Positions 23,640 through 37,369 of a DNA stretch of 64,000 nt are shown here, piece by piece. Under the pieces are notes generated by a model that saw only the letters and a list, made by a program, of their open reading frames with translations, was not told the DNA's origin and searched no databases. The stretch comes from Capitulum mitella (lineage: Eukaryota > Arthropoda > Thecostraca > Pollicipedomorpha > Pollicipedidae): contig CP099847.1 of NCBI GenBank assembly GCA_030062745.1, positions 1,968,304 to 2,032,303 on the forward strand. The letters run 5' to 3'. The stretch's first letter is position 1. The number at the start of each line of letters is the position of its first letter. The translations under genes were made by a program, and so were the position numbers.

Positions 23640-24010
23640 GACTCTACGCTCCAGTTTTCAAACGCTGGTACGCCGGTGAGAGTGGCGTTTGATTAAAACA
23701 GACAGCGGCGCAGCGAGATGGTTGATTCATGGCGACACAGCGTTCGATTGGTACCGGCCGGGAGGTGATACCTGGCCTCAGCCGGTCCCCACCGACCAGT
23801 GACGGCCGGTCGCCGCTGGGTGCCAGCCTCGCCGGGTTTCCGGAGCTGGAGGTACCACCTGACTGGGGAGAGGTTGGAACTGGTGCGCCTGCGACTGGCA
23901 CGCACGGCACCACTGCGAGCTCTGGGAGACCTGCAGATACTCACTCACGGGAGACGGGCTCGACAGCCGTGATGAGAGACCTGGAGTGGTTCAGCGGTTG
24001 GCTGCAGACG
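23640..24010. other. GC-rich island 9
   Basis: Moderately CpG-rich block with overlapping frames of about 100 codons on both strands. No domain recognised. Confidence 0.45.
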
Positions 24011-24469
24011 GGGATACCAAGATACATGAGCAGGTAGAGTAGGCATTCATTGCATCATGCGTGTCATATAAACATTAAACGTGCCAGGATACCTTGGGAT
24101 TTTGGGACTTTGAGAATTAACGGTTTTCCCTTGAAACCTCACGAGAGACATAACTTTTCTTTAACCCTCTTGCGGGTGTTCAGAAGACACCTCTGTTTTT
24201 TGCTTGCCATTGCCGGGGTTTTTGAAAGCAGTTTCACGAAAATTGGTGACTTTTCCTATCTGTTTGCCCTTAGTATTATGCCAAATTTTCATAACCTTAT
24301 TTTGTGCAGGAGCGAATCCAGGCCAAGTTTTTGAGAGGCACCTCAGACCATTTTTGGCCTGTTGAAGGCAAAAGAAAAATGGCTTCCAAAAATGTGTTTC
24401 TTAGATAAAGCTTACGATATGATATGAGTGCATAGATAAATAAATGGGAAAAATACCAAAACAATTTCA

Positions 24470-26600
24470 TTGACCTGAGATCATTTTATAAGGTTCCGCT
24501 CATGAGGTCAGACACCAAAATTTGTTTCCAAGGAAATGTGCTTGACGCTTATTTTTAAAATGCAAGATTCTGGAACATATGTGATTCAGCAAAGTGCTCT
24601 CTAATTGTGTTGCTTAAGTTTGAAGTTCATATCAGGTCGGGTCACGGAGCTATGACCTAAAATGTCCACTGGTGCACCCTATATCACGACCATAGACGGA
24701 ACTTTTCGAAAAATAGCCAATTCAAATGAATGGGAACGTTCCCAAACACTATGGAAGGAACTCAAGCCCATTCTATGCGACTCTGAGGCCATTCGAGGTC
24801 ACTGAAAGTCAAAGAAGTTCCCCCATTTTCATATCCCTGACGTCGCTTATGCCAGCATTTTACGAACAGCGCAATACCATTTGCATTTCGTAAGTGTAAT
24901 ATGACTAGTAAAAATTAAAAAGGGAATTCCTGACATTTTCCAAGCCTTGTGAACGCCTAGGCATTCCCTCGTAAAAATTCCAAACTTATTGCTGAGTAAC
25001 AGGGAAAGGTCCCCTAAAGTGCTTTTCGATTAATGGCAATTACATAAAAATTTGTCAGTAAACGTCGGAGTTGTAGCAAATAAAAATATCCCTTTCTGAC
25101 TTTTTTGACGCTTGTACCCACACCCTTCAAGCCTTTCAAAACTTCTTTTCACAGAAATGTAGTTTACATCATGGCAAATCCATTGTTATTTGTTGCGGTA
25201 AAATCAGGCGGGAAGTTCTCGAGATTTAAGCGGGGGGAGACGAATAAACTCCCCATACGGGAATGCGCCCTAGCGTTTTCAGAACGGAAATATGGTCTTA
25301 AGGTTTGTGCCAGGCGGCCGTAACGCCGAGATGTCGTGAGTCTTGTTGAGTAATTTGTCGCGCTGTCTGGTGCAGCTTTCATTGAGTTTCCTTAGACTTG
25401 TGGCAATCTGTATTCCGTCTGGTAGTGGTGTTTAATGGTCAAATTGTTTTCGAGGAACTACTCTCGCTGATGATAAACCTTGAAATGGGCTGAGCTTTAC
25501 TTTGTCATTTCTCTTCTGGATTTACGTGGCTGTTTTGCATCCCATGCGAGTAACATTTTTGTCTCTATAATGGTGTCCTGACCTATACGAAGCAAGCACT
25601 CATTATTGTTGACCCATGTCTTCAAGAGGAGGGAGACATGCTGTTATTTGTTAATCCCCTATTTCCGTTCCCATAATTTTAGGACGTATTCCCGCGTGGG
25701 AGGCTTATTCTCCCCCCCCCCCGAGATCTCCAGAACTACTCGTCCGTTGTCATCGCAACAAACAACAATCGATTGGCCACGAAGAAAACCACATTTTTAT
25801 CGAAAGCAGTTCTGAAAATCTTAAAGAGACAGACAAGGGGGGCAAAAAGTCAGAAACGAAGGTAGCAGTTTACTTCTTTTAACTCCGCTGTTTATGGAAT
25901 GATTTTGATGCAATTGGCCTGCATCGATAGCTAATTAATTGGACATTTTCCATTGGCCCAAACGTTACGAATTTTGAAAAAAATCATTGGCATTTGCAAG
26001 GCTTGGAAAATGGAAGGGGCAGTTTTTTTTTGAAAACTGAACTAGCATGAGAGTTAAGGACGCTTTTGAGCTTTCACTTATCATGTTATACTTAACAAGA
26101 ACAAATGGCATTTCACTGTCTGAATAGCACTGGCATGGGCGGTGCCAGGGACATGAAAAAGGCAAAACTGTAATGATCGCCTGTTTATCACATCAACTTA
26201 ATACTTTTGACCTGAAATGACCTCAAATGACGCCAGAGTCACATTGGAATGCTCTTTTATTCATTTTGTAGTGTATAAAAACGTTTCCGATTACATGAAT
26301 TGGCTAAATTTTTAAAAGTTCTCGTCATGGCCGGCGTGATATACGATACGCGCGCGGACAGATCGGGTGATAACTCCGTGACCCGACCTCAAATCGACCT
26401 GAATCTTGATACATAAGTCAAAAACATTGGTTATACCATACATGTTCCGTGTTTTGCATGCCAAAAATCAGTGTAAGAAAATATTTACTTTAACCTGATT
26501 TTGACTTTTCATCCTGACTTGGCCTCGTGACGTGATCTCGGATTAATAAAAATATTTGTGTTGGCCCTAGCTTGGCATGACGACATGATCTCAGATCAGC
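24470..26600. mobile_element. Foldback-type element: 2.1-kb long inverted repeat
   Basis: The left arm (about 24470-25300) and right arm (about 25655-26600) are diverged reverse complements over most of their length, around a 350-bp centre. Matching landmarks include GGTCGGGTCACGGAG (left, about 24635; inverted on the right about 26390), ACATTTTCCAAGCCTTG (left, about 24932; inverted about 25993) and the inner pair around GGGGGGAGA / CTCCCCCCCC (about 25232 and 25710). No coding capacity is seen. Terminal duplications could not be fixed. The arms have drifted enough to suggest an old insertion. Confidence 0.75.
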
Positions 26601-28489
26601 AAGAATGTTTTTGCTTATTGACACATTTTTACAGCCGTACTTTTACTTTTAAAGTTTTATGTTTTATCTTAAATCCCTGTCTTTACAGCCATTTTGCTTT
26701 TACCCTCAAAAATGCCCAAACCCTCTGAGGTATTTGGCGAAAACCTAACCTGGTTCCGTTCCTGCACAGAATGACATTATGAAAATTTGTCAGATACGAG
26801 GAGAAAATGAAGCCTTCTGAAGCAGTTTTTGTCAGTTTCTGTCTTCATACGGGGATAGGGTTATGCGTACCGCTTTCCAGGAGCCATCGGCATTTTTGCA
26901 GCTGATAAGATTGAGTGGGACGGCGCATTATCGCTTCTGAACTATTTTGGGCATGGCATTGTTGTTGTCTAGTCAAACTGCATAGCACATTTTCGTGGAC
27001 ATTTTCGATAGTTAACGTCTCCACTAATTCTGCTTAACTTGGCTTTAGAGTCAGATTTCCAGCTTCCGGTAGTCGACAATTTCCAAGTTGTTGACGAATT
27101 CGTTTGAAGCTTGTTCAGCTTTGCATTGCGTGACGAAAGCTCATATTGGCAACACGGGACCAAACAAACAGAGTCGCCACATCAAAGACCGCATTCAGGA
27201 CCTTGTGTGGCATACTATGGCCGTTCGTGTGTAACGTTACCTGCTTGATCAATATCAGTCCCCATCAAGAAAGGGGAGATTCCTTTCGATTCACCTCTGA
27301 GGAATAACAAAAGACTACATAGCTAGGCGCTGACATAAATTAATGGATTTTCTTGGCATTAATATGATTCTATGTGGCTGAGGGTTTTCGCCATTGGGTC
27401 GCACGCTGTGATGTCGCATTCTGGATGCTCCAGCCGATTCCGTTTAATGAGGTTATTTATGCTTTGCTTACAGATTCGGACGTGAGTTAATGCCAGACTT
27501 AAGTATGGCAAACGATTTAAGAATGCAGCAAATATAACATGACAGCACACAGTACAATGACGACTCTGAGAAGAACTGCATTGCATTTGCTTGATGTCAT
27601 ATGCTTTAGCTTATTTTGTTTTTTATATTTATCTTTTTTGTTTACCTTTTACTCCAAATAATTAAGGTCACAGCGCTTCGTGTATCATCTCACGTTTTCC
27701 CATTCACGTGTAAAACGCATCTTGGCGAATGCTAAGATGGCTAAGCAACTGGAGAGACGACGATGCATGGCAATGCACTAATGAAATGGCGCTGGGCTGT
27801 GCCATCATCAGACACAGCCATTCTGATGGCATCAGACGCATGCCGTCAGGAAAGACACTAGTGCACTATACGCTACACGTTGAGCCTTCACGCCGTCCAG
27901 GCAGCTGGTGTCATCGCGAGGCCGTCGGAGAAGAGCACGAGCGCTGACTGACAGCTGCACGAGAGACCGGTGAACTCAGAACACATTTCTGACGCAGGCC
28001 CTGTCCGCGGCAGCTGGCGACGGCGCAAGTTTGCAACAGAGGGGCGAGGATGGCAGACCCTTTGTACGATGTGACCCCGTACACTGTTTGCCCGTGACAA
28101 TGTTTACTGTTGACGTTTGATGGGATCCTTGGCATCACGAGTCCGGACTGATCTCGAGACTCATGTTTGGTGATTTACGATGATGTGGGGCTTAACACCT
28201 GACCATAAAACCTCAACTTTGATAGCACACAAGTCGAAAGCAGCAGCCGTTGGCATCACGCTCCAGATGGCGGTGTCGAGCTGAAAAAAAACCTGCCAGT
28301 TAAAGCTCTAAACATTGTCAATAGTACCGCGTGAAGCCCTCTGGGCCCTTTAGGACCCTCTGCGACCAATGGCCGCAGAGAGCCCTAAAAATCGAGAGCT
28401 AAGCTGTTTGCTCTTCCGGTCGACACACAGCCACAATTCATGTTTGCCTCCCGTCGACTTCGATCCATCGAGTCCTTGTTTGATCATCA
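26601..28489. other. Non-coding stretch, nothing recognised
   Basis: AT-rich DNA with a mildly GC-richer patch at 27.88-28.08 kb. Nothing recognised. Confidence 0.5.
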
Positions 28490-28860
28490 TCTCAGTTCCC
28501 GGGCCCTTGGTGACCACCGCAGCCGTCCGTGCTTTTCCGCCGGAGGTGTAACAGCGCCCCAGGCGCCGCAATCTCCGCCGCAAGAGCCACCAGCGCAGTG
28601 AAAGTGCCCGCTGGTCGCGCGAAATGGTGCGGCCATAACACGCCGCGATCTGAAGCGGGAACGACGCCCCTCGTTTGCCGTCTTCGCGGCTTGTCCCGGC
28701 CGATTTCGGCGTTCTTTGTCAGAGAGCACGACAAGTCTGGCGGAAACGCCGCCTGGAATTGGGAGGAGTCCACAGGGCGGGACATTAGAACGTGCCCCAA
28801 CTGCCTCTCCCCGTGCCCCACGAAGATACCTTCGGTGTCCTGCAGCAGGATTTCTGAACT
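28490..28860. other. GC-rich island 10
   Basis: CpG-dense block. A minus-strand frame of 185 codons (28487-29044) spans it and the AT-rich DNA to its right but shows no domain. Confidence 0.5.
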
Positions 28861-31339
28861 CTGAATATACTTTAAAAGGATCTGAATGCAAAATATTTAA
28901 GTTGTTTGCAGCCACTTTGCCCTCAAGGCACACATTTGCAAGAAGGCCCATGAATCTGAATGTCTCAGGAACGATATCCCTGGAAACTGACTGGAAAATT
29001 AACCGGGAAGTTAAAATTGGAAGGACGAAAACCTTGCATTTCAAAATGGATGACTGCAGGCCCGACGCGAATATATTTCTAGGGATGTAGGTACGTAAGC
29101 CACAGTTTTCCTTTGTTCAGAAGACCCCAAGCATTTCACGCTGTGGTTCCGGTTCCTGGATCTACCGTTTCGCATGTGCAGCGGAGCGGAACACGAGTCC
29201 AGAGGCTGCCTTCAGCAAGAGGAGCCTCACCCTCGGCTCATGTCAGCTTGCCAAAACTGAGACTGTCGTGCTGACTCATTTCTATGTTTGTGTGAGTTTA
29301 GTCTGACTTCCTAAAACATCACCTTGTTTTCTACGTTAATGCGTATTCGCGTATCTACTGATCAGAGAACAACAGGCCAGGGCGCATTAATAAATTGCAT
29401 GCTAAAATCTGGTTGGCATACTATATACCAACTGAAAATACCCGAACGACACACGTAAATATTCGCCACATTATATCACAAGTATAGAATTCAAATGTGT
29501 CCATACGCAAGACCGTACCCGGATACGAAGAGCATACACCGGCCAGAATACGTGTATATACGTCCACTGCAGAGTGCGTCGAGCATATGTGCTGTGCGCA
29601 GTCCAGGGCCGTGCGCCTGTCCCGCTAGACTGTGCCGCAGTGCAGCACTGCCGAGAGCAGCATCGCGGTCAAGCTGGCGGAAAAACCTACAGGCCGCATG
29701 GCGGATCCCATGCATCAGATGTGAATGTGCCACGGTTTAGGGAACGCGTAAGGCACGAGATTTCGACAGAAGGAAGACCTACAATTGAAAAATGAGCATG
29801 TTCAGGTTATCTGGTTTGTTGACCGGAACTGTTCCACTAAAAACATTGCGAGATATTTTCTACTGATGGAGCATTTAGAAATACTTTTGAAACTACCAGC
29901 GTAAGCACTGAATCTTTAAATTGGATTGACGAATTGCATTGCCTGGGAAGGGCAGATGAAAAGCTACCTAAGATATTACCAGCGTACTTGTTTATTCCGT
30001 AATAGCGCTTTTACTGAGTTGCTGAGCACCATTTTCGGAGGACACGTTAGTAAAATTTTCGTTTGTTGGTATGACAGGCACAAATATTTCGGCACAACTT
30101 GACACGAGTTTTCCAGTTAGATCCACTAGCGGATCCAGGCCGTGTGCTGTGGTGGGGTCAAGTATCCTTCCGTGTAATCTTACCCATTCTAAAATATTCA
30201 TTTTTTCCCGGATTTCGTTAAGTTTGTTTCGCTATTTTATAAAATGTCTTTTATGGTGACAGATTTTCAGCTTGAAAATAATAAACCTATAATATGAGTC
30301 GGAAAACTGAGCTAAAAAGCAACGTTACCCTCGGTTTTACAACGAAACAACGGCCATGACCTCGATGGCCCCTTGGTAGATACGCCAGTGGTGGGGTCAG
30401 TTATCTGATCGTATTTACGAAAGCATGTCAGGTTATGCCGAAACATTTCGACTTTTTACAACATCAAACAATCATTTTACTCAAATCTGCTCAGCGGCAC
30501 TGATTATCGTGCACACTATATTTTCACACCGATCTTGATATCGTGTCGACGTTTCCACTATTTTGTTCCACAGACCGCAAGAGAATTCGTCCTGACAAAG
30601 TTCGTACTTAATCCGAGAGTAAGCTTGGAAATCCTGCAAAGCATTTAACTTTTTCCATCTAAGTAAAAAACTGGCACGTAGTTTGATTCAGGGGAATAGA
30701 CGCAGGCAGACCTTGTGCCACTTTCCGCAAAAACAAAGCAGCGCGACCCCGCAACCTCGTAAAAAACAACGCCTCACAACCACCATTTTACCGAAGTAAT
30801 TCTTAAGCCGGACCACTTTGTGCCGACGAATGGTTGGTAATTTTTGAACAAAGTCACCTAAAGAAGGCACACACTCCCAGTTTGGCTGCCCGCGTCTTTC
30901 GTTTCCAACATTGGACGCAAGGTTAGACTGCAGCAATGGACTGAGCGAACAGCGTCCAGCTGAAAAATACGCAGTTCAGTTCGAACAGAAAATTAGCAAC
31001 AATTAGCCAAACTGTAACAGAGTTACGACAGCTGAAGCGAGATTTCCGCGAAGTTATGTGCTTGAAGGGGCTAATTAATATTTCATCGCCTCATGGTGTT
31101 TCTTTGACAAATGGCAGATGGTGAGCCGAATCGATATCTTAATTTTCTGATTGAATTCCGAACCCATGTTGATACAAAGGGAGGGTTATGGTTCCGTTCA
31201 CCTAAACAGAAAAGCATCTGCTGGAAAATTTACATACACCGGGAGAAAAAGTTGTCTTTGAAAAGTGAGCAAATGCTTCAGGTTGTAAGTCTGAAGTAAG
31301 TTTGGCCAGACGGACCTCTTGTTACATTCAGCCCGACGT
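28861..31339. other. Non-coding stretch, nothing recognised
   Basis: A GTGGTGGGGTCA word recurs at about 30149 and 30390, the only internal similarity noticed. No gene or RNA recognised. Confidence 0.45.
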
Positions 31340-31700
31340 ATTCCTTGTCAGCTAACTCCATGCTCCAGCTCCTCTCGCAGCGCACCGAACCGACCGCGGA
31401 CTCGGAGACCGGTCGGCAGTAGTCAGCTGACGTACCACCCGGCCGTCCCGAGCCGACCGATCCTTCCGTTCTGGGTCGATCCGCCCTGGTCGCCTGCATT
31501 TGCCTGACAGCCGCCTGACCGGCCGCTAGTGTCCGGCTGAACTGGCCATCGTTCGCCCTAAGGATTCCGATCCATGGTCTCTCCTGGGACAATAAACGGC
31601 GTCCGCCGCCGAGGACAAAGTGGAAAATGGTCGGTAATTGTTTGGTCCGACTTTTTCGCCAGACGGACGTCGTGAGCACCAGCGATTATGTGGGGAATCC
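31340..31700. other. GC-rich island 11
   Basis: Short CpG-rich block. Composition-driven frames on both strands. Confidence 0.45.
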
Positions 31701-32819
31701 TCTACAGTCACATGAGCAGATTGGACACTTCGGCCCGGGTCGTCCTCGATACCTTCAATTTTGGCATTGATCAGTCATTATTTCCGACCATGCGATTATT
31801 TACGGTGGTCCTAAATTTCGCCTGACCTTTAGAACTAGCGAGAATGTATCAAGATCACGTTCAGGTTTCCTCTGTTGGAATGGAAGGTAGTCTATTTTCA
31901 CGACAGGTGGCAGTGTTTCAGTCTACACTGGCAAACTTTCCCACGAAGCCTTGTGTTTACCCGAGTTATCTAGAACCTGCTTTTCTTGCTACGAAAATCC
32001 ATCTGAACCATTTGTTTTATTTGTTTCATTTTACTCTTCGCAGAACAATTTAAACAATGGTTTAATCCAATTTCGTGGGACAGCAATAACTCCTTGTCTT
32101 TTCAGTCTCTTTTTTATGTTTTGTTGCTTGGTCTTTTATTTTTACCAGTGAAAAAGGCTCAGACGAGATGCGAATGACCCTGAAACTCGGTCAACACAGA
32201 GCGAAAATTTCACATTCCCTTTGCACACATCTAATTACAGCGTAGTAGACGACAGGTAGAACTTGATTGTCTTCCATCTCGATAAAAACCCATAGTCGTC
32301 GGTGATGGCAATGACTATGGGACGCAACGATAACCAGGGCCTTGCGTTTTGTCTGCAAATCGGTAATCATATTGAAAGCTTTTATCAGGTGCCATTTTAT
32401 ATGAATAGGTTCGTAAATTATACGCGGAATGTAGTAAAGCTATTATCCGATTGTGTATGCCGACAATGCGACCTGATTTAGTGTAGTCGAAATGTACCGA
32501 ACGCCTATTAGAATATAAAATATGTGTACTGATCACACGTTACAGTGACTCAAGACTTTTGCACTCACAGCAGTTATGATGTTGATGCGGGGTTACGTTT
32601 TCATTTGGGATGTTGAAGTTTTGGGAATTTAACTGATTTCAAAAGATGGCATGTATGGATGTGTCCATAAAGGAAATTTCTTGGAGTACAAATATGATTT
32701 AAACGCCTCATGTCGGCACCATGATCATCTATCTTCCCAAACAACAACTGTGACACCATGACTACAAAACCAACACAGTAGCAAGACATTACAATTCTTG
32801 GACTTCTTAAAGTGGAGAA
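31701..32819. other. Non-coding stretch, nothing recognised
   Basis: AT-rich DNA without recognised features. Confidence 0.5.
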
Positions 32820-33791
32820 TTAAATAATGGCACGACGTGGGAACTGTCACACCCTTCGTAGAAACTGCGTCCGTCAATTCGGACAGCTCCGAGGGGCGGA
32901 TGCAATCGTCACAGCTCGGGGCCCAGTGTCGGCAGCTGGAACCACAGACCATCCGAAATTGGCAAAAGCACGTAGTCCGCAGCTGGTGGGAGATGGTCTC
33001 TGTTTGGCCAAAACGGGGAAGCCGAGACTGGCCGCTGCCACCGCGCCACCGTCCAAGGATACCCAGACAGAGCTCATGACCTTTGGCGCGTCACAGAGCG
33101 AGTCCCTGGAGCTTCGCCGCAACAGTGGTCAGACGTGCTGACCTTTACTGTGGCGCGGAACAAAACAACAAAGCTTCGCTGCGAAACTGAACGGGACGTG
33201 GTCTGTATGAAAGCGGACGTGTCTGTTTGAAGATGATTAAGTTTGGAACACCAATATGACCCGCCTCGGCCTGGTCTCGTCCTTCCCGTCTGATGAAACC
33301 CGGATTCGAACAGCTCGCGAAAAACGCCGAGTTTCAAAGACAAATCAACACTGCACGTACCTCCCTTCTGAAAGCATCTGCCGAGGGCGCAAAACTGCCT
33401 GATTTAACCGCGCACAATCGCACGGGACACATTTGTCCTCCATCGAACACCCGTTTGCGACATCACATGCATGTCATGCACGCCCTCCAAGTTCCAGCGC
33501 ACCAGCCCACCTCCGCACTGTGCACAGTGCGCAGTGCACAGAGCACAGCACGACCCATCACCGCATCGTGGCGACGCTGCGAGGCCCCTCCGTCTGCGGT
33601 CGAACCTCCTCCCGGGGCCGGCTCTGACGGTCATCAATCACAGCCGCGCTCCGAACGGCGCGACGAGCGGGCATTAGAGACGGCCGCTGCTTGACATTCC
33701 GAGCCGCTCGCCTCCATCCCTCGCGGCGGCCGGGGCACGCCGCCGGCGAGGCCGCAATGAAACCGTGATCGCCGCCGGCCGTACCCCGCCA
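32820..33791. other. GC-rich island 12
   Basis: GC-rich blocks at 32.82-33.10 and 33.39-33.79 kb with a short GTGCACAGTGCGCAGTGCAC near-palindrome at about 33520. No gene recognised. Confidence 0.5.
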
Positions 33792-34083
33792 CAGGGTCAC
33801 AGACGGGAGTCTGGTGGGTCTCAGCCGTCTTCACAGGGTCACGGACGGGTGTCTGGTGAATGTCGGCCATCCGCACTGGGTCGCAGACGGGTGTCTGGTG
33901 GGTCTCAGCCATCCATACAGGGCACAGACGGGTGTCTGGTTGGTCTCAGCCGTCCGCACAGGGTCACGGACGGGTGTCTGATGGGTGTCAGCCATCCGCA
34001 CAGGGTCACGGATGGGTGTCTGGTAGGTCTCAGTCATTCACACAGAGTCATAGATGGGTGTCTGGTGGGCCTCGGCCGTCTAA
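33792..34083. repeat. 42-bp minisatellite, seven units
   Basis: Seven consecutive units on a 42-bp register (starts 33792, 33834, 33876 and so on; one unit is 1 bp short), each containing GACGGGTGTCTGGTGGG or a close variant. Because 42 is a multiple of three, long stretches stay open on both strands and would encode 14-residue repeats (HRVTDGCLVGLS-like, plus). The single-base slip changes the frame within the array, which argues against a protein-coding role. Degenerate relatives continue to about 34330. Confidence 0.92.
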
Positions 34084-34739
34084 GCAGACTTGCAGACCGC
34101 CGCTTCCGGCTGATCAGTCTCAGACGCGTTTCTGCTGTCAATGCGAAATCTGAACCCGGTCTCACCCGTCTGCAATAGCGGATCTCGGCCGTATCAGGAG
34201 TCGGGCCGTCTGCACCGTGTGCCGTCTGCAACCGTCTGCACCGAGTCGGACTCGCATCTGCCTCTGTTGTCTGCGCTGGCGCTGAGACGGGTATCAGCCA
34301 TTTGCACCGAACCGCAGTTTGTTTCGAAGCGAAACACTTCACATCAGTCCGTACCAGAGTGTAATTCAGGCATGATGTTTAGTCTCAGTTTTGGCCGCCT
34401 TTCGCAGCAGACAAGTGACACGTGGATTTTAGTTATTCGGTTACCGAGCCATTAGACTGACATGTTTCGTCGCCAGACGAGATTTCGGTGACCACGTCGG
34501 CAGACAAGAAATAATATTTCATATGTGAAACATCCTCAGTAGCACTTCGCGACCATCGTAGTCATGTATCATTTCTGGAAGATTCTAAATCATACCCGGA
34601 CCTGTGCAGACGATGAAATGGTGTGGCATTTCATTTAAGACCTCATCCCGGGCTGTGTTGGTTTTTCGTCATCAAATCCACCGGCTAGGTAAAAGGCATT
34701 GCGTTAGCCTTCGAACTTTCAAATGCATCACCCTGCGAC
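34084..34739. other. Degenerate repeat tail and plain DNA
   Basis: To about 34330 the DNA is rich in CCGTCTGCA words (CCGTCTGCACCG, GCCGTCTGCAACCG) that look like worn tandem units. The rest shows nothing. Confidence 0.5.
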
Positions 34740-35560
34740 TACCGTGCATGGCTACAGCCGAAGATCGATGGTCGGCATTAGCTAGACGTCCGTTCCCTCA
34801 TCGACCAGTGCAGCCAATCCCAGGGAACGATTTTAAAGTTGACCGCGGCCGGCCAACTTTTGCTTATTATCTCGGCTTGGTCGCGCTCGTGACAGGCCAA
34901 GGAGCGGGCCACTGGCAGGCGGAGCCATATTGTTCCCAACCGCCGGCCTGCTCCGTCCGAAATACGGCGTCGCTTGACCGCCGAAACTTTGACTGGTCGA
35001 ACACCGAGCAGTGACCGATGCAGCGATCAACGTTGCGATCAAAGACCAGCAAGCGACGGCATTTTAGGGCACTAGATGGCCCGGCGTGCGTCGAAGTCGT
35101 CCGGCGGTGGTGCACGACGAGCGTGAATGCTGGCGCGCCGTAACCGCCCACTTACGGAGTCCACCGCGAAAATGAACCCACCCGGCGCACGACCCAAACG
35201 GCCTCTCCAATGCATACTGCAGGGCCTGGTTAGCTCAGCGATGCTCCCCAGAGGCTGCCCGGTACTATTGCCTCCGGCCTCCGGCGGCGCGAATAGACGG
35301 CCGAAAACGAGGGCATTTCCCTCCGACGGCACCAAAATAGCGTGCTTAACAAACGCCCGGCACCTGTGCGGAGCGTGCGATTCGGCCACGTTTAGGCGCT
35401 GCCGTAAATCGGATCGCGCGGCTCCTAAAGCGCGCCGATAGCCGGCCGCAGACGGCCGCAATCGGCCGCCGCGTCCGACGGCGCGGCGGCATCGCAACAA
35501 ACGCTGCTATCCCCGCCGGGCATCGGTGCCAGATGTCCGGCCGCTTAGCCGGGCCCGGAA
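34740..35560. other. GC-rich island 13
   Basis: CpG-dense, strongest at 35.09-35.56 kb. No recognised gene. AT pockets at the right edge (AATGTTTATGAATG near 35573, GCGATTAGCTGG near 35635). Confidence 0.5.
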
Positions 35561-35999
35561 AATGGGAGTCGGAATGTTTATGAATGGGGCACAGCTTGCG
35601 CTAATGCGCGCGGGTGTTGATGCATGGGCGTGTTGCGATTAGCTGGCGACCTTGCCGCGTCGGGTAAAAACAATGTATCCTGGACGGAATGAAAAGCGGG
35701 TTTCAGCTCGTGTAGGTCTCATAGCTCTCTCTTTGTGACTTTACACATTGGATAGGGAGGGTTTTCTGAAGCTAGTTTCAGTGGTTCCGGGAATCACTTT
35801 TGGTAGCTCCAGATTGGATTGGATTCAGGAATGGCTATAAAGCTAATTCCAGAAATTTTACAGATCACTTTTGGAAATGTCAAATGACGCTCTGCCTTCA
35901 ACGAAATGCAAATTTCCGACATATACGCTTTCCTCAATGATGAAGGTCCAATGCCTTTCACACGATATGGTAACAATAACGCTTGGTAACAGAGCAAAG
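35561..35999. other. Spacer between GC islands
   Basis: No feature recognised. Confidence 0.5.
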
Positions 36000-36900
36000 G
36001 ATTGGACGGATCCGCTGTACCTTTCACTGCCGCTGACGTCGGCGCCGCTGAACGTTCGCTCAGAACCGTCAGGCCGGCCCCCGGCGGCGCGTCACGACTC
36101 GCCACTCACGCGGTCCGTCCCGGAGACCTCCGAGCCGCCACCCGTCACTCGTCCCCGCGCTGTTCACCAAGGTGCGCCGCCCGCCCGCGCCGGCTCCTCG
36201 ACTTTCGACGATCCGCGCGCGCGACGAACCGCAGCCGACGCGCATCGACGAACCACTGGCGCGGCGTCGGCGGCGACGGGCGCCGTCGGCGGCGGCGCGG
36301 CGGCGCGGCGGGCCGCCGCCTCCGCCGGAACCGACCGAGCGCCGTCGCCGCCGCAAAAACCTGTTTGCGCCGGCCGGCGGGCACGGCGAAATAGCCGGCG
36401 AGGCGTCACGCCGAGCGCCGCAAACGTCACGTCGGCGACGGCGGCTCCGGCGCCATTCAAACGGGCCGGCCGGCGATCCGCCGGTGATCAATGCGACGCC
36501 CGCGCGCGGTCGGCGGCGGTCGGCGCTGCGAAAGCCCGACTTAGGTCGGCGGCGGTACAATGCAGCCGGCCCGGGTCATCCCCAGACGGACACAATGCGC
36601 CGACAGACAGCGGATAAACGGCGGCCGGCCGCCGGCCGTCCGCCGCCGGCGTCACTTTTGTGATGGAAATCGCTCGCACCGGGCGGTCGAGGGGGGGGGG
36701 GGGCGGCGGCGGGGCGCCGCCGCGCTTCGAACGCCGGCGGCCGGGGGGGCGGCGGGCGACCTGGGCGGCCCGGGAGGCCTGGGCTGGACGCTCGAGAGCG
36801 GCCTGCAGGGGAGGGGATTACAATGGCGGCTCGTCGCCGGGCTGGCGGTAATCTCGCGCCGTCAGGCTCGCGCTGGAGCTCACTGTTTGACGCGGAGACA
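36000..36900. other. GC-rich island 14 (strongest in the window)
   Basis: Extremely GC- and CpG-rich, with GGCGGCGGCG runs and a G13-like run near 36692 that could form a quadruplex. Frames of 248 (plus) and 163 codons overlap on both strands and are almost pure Arg/Ala/Pro/Gly. No gene recognised. Confidence 0.6.
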
Positions 36901-37369
36901 ACGCTGCTCTGATAGAGGGGTGTTTTGGGATCCCGCGCCAGGCAGCTGGCCGAGGCAGCGACTCCCGTTCGTGGTTCCCCAGAAGATATCCTTAAGATGT
37001 CTGTTATTCAATAACGCCGGATGGCTTTGTTAATTTATGTCGTTTCGGCATAATCAAAGCTAATCTGAATCTGTTCCGACTTGGTAACCATGAATCTACC
37101 GAAGCTGACCTTCCAGTTTCCGAGAGGTAGCATGGTCCCATTGGCGGCTGAAATGCTCTTGAAACAAGGATCTCATTTGATCATGTCTGTTGAATTCAGC
37201 ATGATCTCGTTTGTGCATCGCATCAGAAGAGAACTCAACGACTCAAGACTTGCTAATGCAGGCGAGACAGGCGGGATCACGTCTCTTGGCGGCTGTAAGT
37301 TCAAAGGTCGCAAAATGCACCGAACCATCCGCCGCCTCCGGCAGGCTCTCAAACGTTGCACTCCGGCTC
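36901..37369. other. Spacer between GC islands
   Basis: Ordinary composition; the 105-codon plus frame at 37081-37398 has no recognised domain. Confidence 0.45.

Noticed and set aside
28487-29044. 185-codon minus frame
   Set aside because: No domain; opposite-strand frames of over 100 codons overlap it.
36002-36617. 248-codon plus and 163-codon minus frames as genes
   Set aside because: Mutually overlapping frames in the most GC-rich island; products are nearly pure Arg/Ala/Pro.
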